64,000 nt of DNA from Lyophyllum atratum (lineage: Eukaryota > Basidiomycota > Agaricomycetes > Agaricales > Lyophyllaceae): assembly GCA_014905825.1 (NCBI GenBank), contig JACGCN010000007.1, forward strand, positions 992,001-1,056,000, written 5' to 3'. Below are positions 56,226-64,000 of the stretch, piece by piece. Positions within the stretch are counted from its first letter, which is position 1. Every line of letters begins with the position of its first letter. The notes under the pieces are model-generated. The model did no database searches. It was not told where the DNA came from and saw only the letters and a program-made list of their open reading frames with translations. The position numbers and the translations under genes are program-made.

Positions 56226-57361
56226 GCACGTCTTCGGCTGGGCGTTTGGCGGAGGATAAGGAGACCATGATTGTGCACAGGTGGTTGGTAGAGCAAGATG
56301 ACGAGTGATAATGTGCGTCGCGACACCATATGATCGCTGTACGCGTGATAAAGAGGTTCTTCAGCTGCATCCGACGCGAGATGGTCACCAGGAAGCTATT
56401 AATAGGAGCGTTTGGTCCCATTAAAGAAGCAAATCTTGGAATGTACCTCGAGGTAAGATGATGACGCTGTCATCGCCTTGATGGCCTGTGTACGCGCCTC
56501 AGTTGACTGTTAGAAGGTCTCAAGAATGGAGACTGTGAGGTACATGGTCCCAGCTCAAGATAAGAACCCTGGAACACGTTGGCCAGTTGGAATGGAGGTT
56601 AGATAAGCCGGAATTCAGAGAAGCCATGCGATGGAGAAGACATGAAGAGATGCAAGCTGTTACCCGGTTGATCGACCGGCTAATTGTATCAACGCACGCG
56701 CATACACAAAGCCAAGAGAACGTTCAAATGGTTCAAAGAGTTGAACGCGCGGGCAAGTTGGGATTATGCTGATAAGTGAGATCCGTACCCGGATCCCGCA
56801 ATATTGAATAGATTGGATTTGCGCCATACCGCCATGCACGTGTGCGATTTTGCACACTGCACCAATCTGTCAACGAGTGAGTTCTGTCAGTGATTCTTGC
56901 GAAGAAAGGGAGAAAACGTTGTATTCGCCTGATATAGACGTGGCACCACACATACGCCGGAGCCGGCGATATGATCGACTCTGAGAAGTCAGAAAAAGCA
57001 CAACATGATCAAAGGGGTGTTGCAATTCAGCGCTGGCCCCGTGAGTGAGGTGTCGATGTACCGATCGAACAGAGATCGGAAGGCAAAACGCATACTGTTG
57101 AGGTGCGTATGATCACAATCTTGTGTGTTGTAAATATTGACAGATATGCTGCAATTCCAAGCGATGTTCCGACTCTATACACTGTGGGCGCAGGCGCGTC
57201 GCTCGACATGGGAGAAGGCAGAGAAAGTGGCCCAGAGGAGACGCGCGTTGTTTGCTGTGGTGCGTGACCGTGTGAAGTTGGAGTGGAACGCGTTGTTCGG
57301 TTGAGTGGCGATTTGGCATCCGTCCTGAAGGCAGCTTGCGGGCCTCGCCAATCTGCAGGCC
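56226..57361. other. divergent intergenic region
   Basis: This 1.1-kb region separates the divergent starts of the M35 protease and the NUM1-like gene and should hold both promoters. Short frames within it show no motif. Confidence 0.45.
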
Positions 57362-60300
57362 ATGGCTTCCTCCTCAGACGGTATACCCAGCCTCCCCCCA
57401 ATGCCCGACTTCTCTGGCCCTGCCATTCCTTTCTCATCCGCAGGCGACATGAAATTCCACCTCCAGAACCTCCTTGACAACAAGGAAAAGCAGCTTCAGC
57501 AAGCAGGCACTCTTGGGCAGCGGGTTCTGGCCCAGCAGATGGAGCTCGAGGAACGCATACGACAGCTTCAAGAGCTCGAGGCTGAGAAGCCTGAGGACGA
57601 TGATATTGACGACCATGCACGAGAGAGGTACCGTGAACTGGCAGACACCTTGGTCGCGTGGGACAGCGAGAATGCGCAGCTCTCCAGCGCTTTTGGCAGC
57701 TCAAAGGTGCATGGCTTTTGTGCAGCTGCTGCGTATCAGAAGTCTCACTATTGCTTTTCTGCAGCGTTCTCTCAATGGCAAAACGCCGTCTCCTTCAATC
57801 GCCTTTGCTGAACTACGACGTGAGGAACCCGAACGATCAAAGCCATCCGCTGGCACTTCCGCAGCCCAGTCTAGACGTGCAAAAAATGCCGCCCATAGAG
57901 CGGACGACGTTGGTTCGTATTCAACCATGTGTACATAATGAGCTTTTAATTAATCGAAAGGCTGCAGAATTCGCTTTCGAGATTGGGTCTGGGCTTCTGA
58001 CTGAAGTCCGCCGTCTCCAGAGTCTTCTCGGAGAGCGTGACAAGGCTATCCAGGACATGAAGGAGGAGAAGGACGACTTGGAGAAATCCGTGGAAGCCCT
58101 TAGAACGGCGCTTAGGCAACAAGAACAAAGTTCGGGTACGCCTTCTCATTTCCGAATAACCCAAATCCGCACATTCTTCTCACCCCTATTGCAGACAAAT
58201 ACAAGGAAGAAAACTGGAACCTCGAAGTTACTCTGCAAGAACTCCGTAGCCAGCTTGGTGACTTCCAAGCGTCAACGCAGCGCCTCGAAGGCGAACACAA
58301 ACGCCTCACCAAGCTCCTAGCAACCTCCCGCGATGCAGGGGACCAACATAAGAACGAGTCCGAGCGTCTCTTCAGCGTGGTTGAAGAGATGAAAGCCAAG
58401 CACGAGACCGACATCGCCCAGGCACGCAAACACGCTGCGGGCCTCTCACGCGATAAATCCGATCTCCAACAAGCCGTTGACAGTCTCAAGAACGAAGCCG
58501 CAAAGGCCGGACGTCGCTTCCCCCGTTTCGACTCCCCGCGCACACCAAATGGGGGTGCGGCTAGCAACTTCCTGCTGACCCCTGCTGGAGGCGAAGACCC
58601 AGATGCGGACTTGTTCACTGGTGGTGCTTCGACAAACAGGCGCAAAATGGACAGCAGCGCCATATTTGGTGATGGGGACTTTGCCGACTTTGCCGACTCA
58701 CCAGAGGCCTCACCTGTGCGCCCGCCCTTCCTGGCTCCGAACCATCCTAGCAATGAGATCGAAGCGTTACAGCAGAGACTTGCCCATGCGCAGAGGCAGA
58801 TCAATACCCTGAAAGGCACATTGCAGAGGGAGAAGCAGTTGCGTATGGAGTACAGAAGCAAATTGGAAGCAACGAGTGGTGGACGCGCTGCTGCTGCTGA
58901 GATCGACGAAGAAGTGGAGGAAGATGTGTATGAGGACGAAGACACGGCTTTGGACCTTAAGAAGAAGAGCAAGACCCGTACAGCTACTCCCGTCAAGGTC
59001 GGCGGCCGAGGTCGTGGCCGTGGACGCGGAAGGGGCGGCATCACGCTTATCCAGAGATTGGGAATGGCTGCGTCAAGCCCATCGTCAGACTACAATGACG
59101 ACGACAGCCCTCACATGGACGACTCGCCTCCTCCTCCAGTCCCGCCCATTCCTATCCGCTTCAGCCAGCCCGAAGAAGACGAGGACAGCATCTTCACCTC
59201 CCGGGAGCTCCAAAAGGACGACGTCCTTGTCGACGACGATGAGGAGCTCGGTGAACGCGAACACAGCCCTTCGCGCTCCCCGTCACCTATGGAGCCGAAT
59301 TCGAACCGCGCCAGCGTCACGAGCGTCGAGGGTATGGACCCCGCGTTCGCCAACGTCCTCCGCCGTGTGCCTTCGAATGGCTCAACCTACACCCGCAGTC
59401 CCTTGCGAAAGGCTATGCTCAGCGGCTCCACACGCGGGCGCACCGTCGGCGTTGGACGACGTTCGCGTGGTGGCGTACCGTACAAGGAGGCGCGCCCCGC
59501 ATCGATCGTCGATGCACCCGATGTGCTTTCTGCAGAGCTGCTAGGCATGGAGGGATCGCCGATGAGGAGCCAAGAGATACTCGAGGAGATTGAGGAGACC
59601 TACCGCGCTAATGAGGTTGAGATGGTCGAGTTCGGATGTCAGACTGAGCCTGAACCAGTGCCAGAGGTTGTCAAGGTCGTTGTGCCAGTGACTGTGGACA
59701 TGGCTGTTCAGGCTGAACCGGAGCCTGTGCCTGTGCCCGCACCTGTGCCCGCACCCGTACCCGCCCCCGTGCCCGTCGTGACTGCTGACCAGTCAATGCA
59801 AACTGATGAGCCGAAGGTCGTTGTCCATACATCTGAGATGGGCACTCAGCATGCGTACGAGGAGCCATTACCGCCACCACCGCCTGTCCCTGTCCATGTG
59901 GAGATGAACGTTGGAACCGACCCCGAGCCCATTTTGGTGCGGCCAATACTCGTGCAAGCCGAGACACAGACGACACCATCCCTGATGACGGACGTAGATA
60001 CCCAGACAGCAGCACCGTTCGTCCGGCCAGAGTTGATGGAACTCGGTATGGGACGGAGGGTTGAGGGTGACATCAGCACGCGTCGCACGACGATCACGCA
60101 GCTCAACAGGCCGTTCGGGAGCTCGAGTGGAGATACGACGATCACACGGCCTTTCCTTGCTGATAACGAGGAGAGCGGTGATGAGGATGATGGTGGGGAC
60201 GAGACAGAGACGGGTGCGGACACGGACACGGATCTTGACGACTATGAAGATGCGCGCCAGAGTATCATGATGTCGACGCCGTCGGGTACTGAGAGTCGCG

Positions 60301-62706
60301 ATGACTTCCACTCGGTGATGACCATGTCGGATAACGAATTCTCTGAGTCTGAGGATGATGGCGAGAGTATCAAGGCATCGAGGATGACATCGAGCCAGAA
60401 GGGGGACGCGTCGGCCGCGTCGTCGGTTAACGAAGGTCGCCGTCCGTCCTCGTATTACGCTGCTGTCAACCCGCCACCACCCGTGTATGAGGATGTAGGC
60501 GTTTCAGCAGACTTCAAACCCGAGCCCGAGCGCATCATTGTCCACGTACCTGTACCCCCGCCGACACCCCCGCCCAAGCCAGAAGTCAAGGAGATATCGA
60601 TTCAGACCGACGAGTGGAAGCCTCCCCCACCGCCCGCGGCGCCAGTGGTGGTCCCAGTGCTGGCCCCAATTCAGCCACCGAAGCCCGGCCTCTATCGTGT
60701 TGGGTCAGGCACGAACCAGCAGTTCCAATTCATCGCTCCGCCCACGCCCACGAATGGACCCTCAGCGCCTGCATCGGCATCCGTACCGGTATCAGCGTCC
60801 TCGGCAACGATATCTGCGCCCTCTCCTATACCCATACCCGTTGCGGCCCCTGGACCACTAACAAGCATCCTCAGGGAATCCAGCAGCACTTTCGGTCGCT
60901 CGCGCACCTCGATGTCCGATAGGAGGCAGTCTATGGAGTCTATCATCTCTTCCATCGCAGACGATATTCCCAACCGGTCCCGTGTACCCTCAGGTTCTAC
61001 CATGCTCAATGTGGTCGACAAGACGAGACCGCCGATGATGGTGCTCCCACCACCCCCGAAGGCGCCCCCTCCGCCAACAAGCATGCCTCCACCATCGTTT
61101 ATACCCGAGAGAAGGATACCCACAAGCTCAACTGGGTCGTACGACATGCCGCCACCCAGGCCATCCTCGCCTCCGCCGCCAGAGCTCATCCAACGTGCAA
61201 CAACGCCGACGTTTGGGGCGGTACTATCCGTGCCTGGGAAGGGGAACTTCTTCCGGCAGGCTGGCTCCAGCATGCCACCATCACAGGCTGGCCTGCGCCA
61301 GCCGCCGTCGACAAGCAGCTTTAGGTCCGCGGCCAATGCGGCTGCATACGCCCAACATTCGACGCCACCACCGGGCGTGCTGTCGTCCTTGAGTGTTCGC
61401 GAGCGGGAGAGAAGGCAATTCTCCCAAACGTCGCTTATCTCGGAACGCAGCATGGCGTCACCGCGATCGTCGATTTCGTCAGATCACTTCCGTGCGCAGG
61501 CGCTGCCAGACCCTGTCACGCCCAACAAGACGGCAGATACCACTCCTCGTGCAAATGGAGCTACCACGGATCCCGCTGTCATCCATGCTATCACGCAGAC
61601 CATGATTGGCGAATTCTTGTACAAGTATACCCGCCGCACGATTGGGAAGGGACATGGGCAGAGCAGGCATAAGCGGTTCTTCTGGGTTCACCCGTATACC
61701 AAGACCTTGTATTGGAGTTCGGCGGATCCTGGGTCGTCGAATGTGTCCGAGTCCAGCGCTAAGAGTGGTATGTTCCTCCGCATCATCTTTATCATCGGTC
61801 GTTGACCTTTTCCACAGCATATATCGACGGAGTGCGATCAGTGCTGGATCCTAATCCTATGCCCCCCGGTTTACACCAGTACAGTGTCATTGTGTCAACG
61901 CCCCAGCGAGAAATGAAGTTCACAGCGCCGACCAAAGAGAGGCATGACATCTGGCTCAATGTACGTATCATGATGGTTGCATCTTTAGCCAATTTTGACC
62001 CAGGTCTCCCCAGGCCCTGCAATACCTGTTGTCTCGCCCAAGTGGCATGAATATTACATCACCTGGCAATGCGACAGTGGTGCCTCAAAGTCCTATATCC
62101 CAAGAGTATACTGACGAGGACCACCGACCACAGCTGGAGACTAGCCCACAGAGCCAGCGAAGCACCAGAAGCGAACGCGCAGCCAACACATGGAACACCA
62201 CTCCGCGGGGACAGCGTAGTCGCTCCCAATTATCAGCCAGAGGGTCCATAGGCAAGCGATCCGGCACCCCTGCCGCAGAGTACCTGCGATGGAACGGTCC
62301 AGAGAGTCCCTACAGTCCCACCAGGTCCTTCGTAGATGTCTCACATCACGACGAGGAAGATCTGGACTTCGAGCTGCATGGTGATCAGATGTCGGATGAT
62401 GCGTATGAGGGCATGGAGAACGTCCGCGCTTGTTGCGATGGTAAACACACCGTCGGGCATGCTGGCAAGCACCATCAGCATCACCACCACCATCAACACA
62501 ACGGTGACCGTCTGGATCCTGGCCTTCGGGATCTTGGCCCCGCACGCCCCGTCTCGCCAGCCTGGTCCTTCCGTTCTCGAACGGGCAGTGCGCATTCCAC
62601 CAACGAAGGTGGTGGGACAGGAATTTTCTCATGGGGCCGTGGGGATGACGGAAAGCTTCGATTTGGCTCAAGGCGATCTCAGAAAACTGTGGCCACGAAC
62701 GATTAG
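57362..62706 (+). CDS. NUM1/Mcp5-like cortical PH-domain protein
   Basis: This large multi-exon gene encodes about 1,600 residues. NUM1/ApsA/Mcp5 proteins sit at the cell cortex and anchor dynein for nuclear migration or meiotic movements. The N-terminus (MASSSDGIPSLPPMPDF) leads into long coiled coils: FHLQNLLDNKEKQLQQAG, EERIRQLQELEAEK, EFAFEIGSGLLTEVRRLQSL, and after an intron LEVTLQELRSQLGDF and SRDKSDLQQAVDSLKNEA. The middle (59-61 kb) is Pro/Val/Glu-rich and contains many QT motifs (CQTEPE, MQTDE, ETQTT, DTQTA, IQTDE). The C-terminal PH domain starts at MIGEFLYKYTRRTIG, with HKRFFWVHPYTKTLYWSS, an intron near 61768-61818, then YIDGVRSVLDPNPMPPG, REMKFTAPTKERHDIWL and, after another intron, ALQYLLSRPSG. 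The tail has CCDGKHTVGHAGKHH. PH-domain homology and architecture make the assignment strong. Confidence 0.88.
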
Positions 62707-63047
62707 TAGTGCTCCTGTTTCCGTTCTTTTATTTCTTTTTTCACTTTTGATTGATTGGGTTCATTCTGACTGCATATCTGCTCCGTCTTACACTCCTTCC
62801 CATAGTAATGACCTACATTTACGTTCATTCCGTTTATTTCTGCGTCACTTCATGTATATCCACGTATTCCGTGCATCAGTACACTGAATTATATCACTCC
62901 TTCTAGATCGGTTGTCCACTTGATAATAATGTTGTTGAATAAAAACTCGTGCTACCAGGGCGACCCTCGTAAGCTCGAAGCTCCAGAAAGGGATCCCCCG
63001 TTCGAAAGCTATAGAATTGTTAGGAAATACAGCAATTTTGAGATAAC
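62707..63047. other. convergent 3' ends
   Basis: The 341 bases between the stops of the NUM1-like gene and SEC24 contain no frame worth calling. T-rich sequence right after the NUM1-like stop is probably its 3' untranslated region. Confidence 0.5.
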
Positions 63048-64000
63048 TTAGTTGCTTACCACGTTGGTTATCTGTTTGTGCAGTACAGTCAGATCTGGGG
63101 AGCAAGTCAGATCTGCTCGAAGGATAAGGCTAGAGGGCTTACAGTCCAAGTAAGACATGCTTCCATTATTTTTATCTTCCACCAGCATATCGCTGAACTC
63201 GATCTCCGAAGCATCGAGATTCTGCCGCGCAATGTACATTTTTGTGTCACGGCCCCGCCGTGCATTCCGGTAAGTGAGGATATTGCGAACTTGTGTCGAC
63301 AACCGAGTCTCGAGCATAGGCAATCGAGACTTTGAAGTAGTTCATGCAGTGAATAAGGTTCGGAAGCCAGGTTGTAGTCGCGAAGCTTACCAGACGTGAA
63401 TCCAAAGACATTATATCCTCCACTCCAAATAGATCTATCAGTAACTGCGGCGAAACACTATGGCCGATCCACAGAATCGTTATTTCCTCGTTATCTGTAA
63501 CCGGATTGAGATCAAGTCGTTCAAGGTGGAAGCTGCAAAAGCTGCATATACGCACCAATCAAATAGATACCGTTCGCTTCCATAAATGTATGTGAATCCC
63601 GCATGACATGAGGGATCTTAGTCCGCCCAAATTCATCAGGCAGTGCGGCGTCATCTTCCAGGTCGTGCAGGGCCATTAGTTGGGGGTAGAGATAGTGGTG
63701 CAGGCTGCGGATGGGCATAGAGTTCATTCGGTGGGCATGATAGTTTCGTACATCGGAAGAAACAAGCACCCCTAGAGAAGGATCAGCCAGGCTGCCGGAA
63801 TGTCATGGAGTGGACATACCCTTGAGTGGCTTGCTTTTCAGTAGAGCGTCAGTGTAGGCTGGGAGAGCCCTGAAGGCTTCTGGGATGATCATCTAGCGAA
63901 GGGGTTGAGCCTTGAAGCACTAAAAAGACGGAGGAACTGACCTGAGTGACTCGTGAGGAAGCAGCACAGTTCTTTCGATATCCAAGAAGGATGGCCGCGC
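63048..64000 (-). CDS. SEC24: COPII coat protein SEC24, C-terminal part (cut by window edge)
   Basis: SEC24 is the cargo-binding subunit of the COPII inner coat that forms ER-to-Golgi vesicles. Only the last exons are in the window. Reading leftward: [60 protein letters not shown] and [13 protein letters not shown] (helical and gelsolin-like domains). Then [18 protein letters not shown] and [15 protein letters not shown], then [40 protein letters not shown] and [10 protein letters not shown] final short exon gives [15 protein letters not shown] with the stop at 63050-63048. Introns are 45-65 bases. All motifs match the SEC24 C-terminus closely. The 5' part lies beyond 64,000. Confidence 0.93.

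Noticed and set aside
58112..59044. 310-codon minus-strand open frame
   Set aside because: It is the reverse shadow of the Arg/Ser/Asp-rich coding part of the NUM1-like gene, whose frame carries the known domain order.
60692..61453. 253-codon minus-strand Gly-rich open frame
   Set aside because: It is the reverse shadow of the Pro-rich linker of the NUM1-like protein.

Overview
The window is nuclear DNA of a filamentous fungus, most likely a mushroom-forming basidiomycete (Agaricomycetes). Genes sit close together on both strands and are cut by many 45-70 base introns with GT...AG ends. The gene content is fungal: RAD51 paralog, MSH6, PIG-P, a NUM1-type cortical PH protein, SEC24 and a secreted M35 peptidyl-Lys metalloendopeptidase. 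No species can be named by eye, and no rRNA, tRNA, CRISPR or prokaryotic feature was seen.

Layout. 0.4-12.4 kb is a compact housekeeping block: PIG-P (-), 5-formyl-THF cyclo-ligase (+), a RAD51-family recombination protein (-), an NNMT-like methyltransferase (-), MSH6 (+) and an ICL/PEP-mutase superfamily enzyme (-). 12.5-52 kb is an accessory region. Its backbone is a large inverted duplication of a gene pair: a short protein with a hydrophobic N-terminus and basic C-terminus (12.9-13.7 kb + and 51.8-50.9 kb -), facing tail-to-tail a large metzincin-type metalloprotease fused to an array of about 45-residue 'QQG' repeats (19.1-14.7 kb - and 42.7-46.7 kb +). The arms enclose about 23 kb with a coiled-coil protein of unknown function, a CFA20-domain protein, a Ser/Pro-rich protein, a possible small secreted Cys-rich protein, tandem repeats, pseudogene relics and long gene-poor stretches. 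53-64 kb returns to ordinary genes: an acidic coiled-coil protein, the M35 protease, the NUM1-like protein and the 3' part of SEC24, which runs off the right edge.

The metalloprotease copies are the most striking content. Both keep the HExxHxxGxxHE zinc site and the Met-turn, but both repeat arrays are broken. Copy A has a frameshift near 16.76 kb and a 404-base MITE-like insertion flanked by ACAAGAG. Copy B has two premature stops (43,672 and 45,206) and a 907-base LTR-bounded non-coding element (TRIM-like) with a CTGAC target duplication. The short partner gene also left two decayed fragments (exon 3 at 14.0-14.3 kb; promoter plus exon 1 at 21.2-21.6 kb). This repeat-array metzincin, its conserved convergent partner and their inverted duplication are the best candidate here for something undescribed.

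Other points of note are a run of microexons around the mismatch-recognition FWE codons of MSH6, a CFA20/Bug22-type domain in a presumably non-ciliated fungus, an altered Walker A motif in the RAD51 paralog, and many QT motifs in the NUM1-like protein that could dock dynein light chain.
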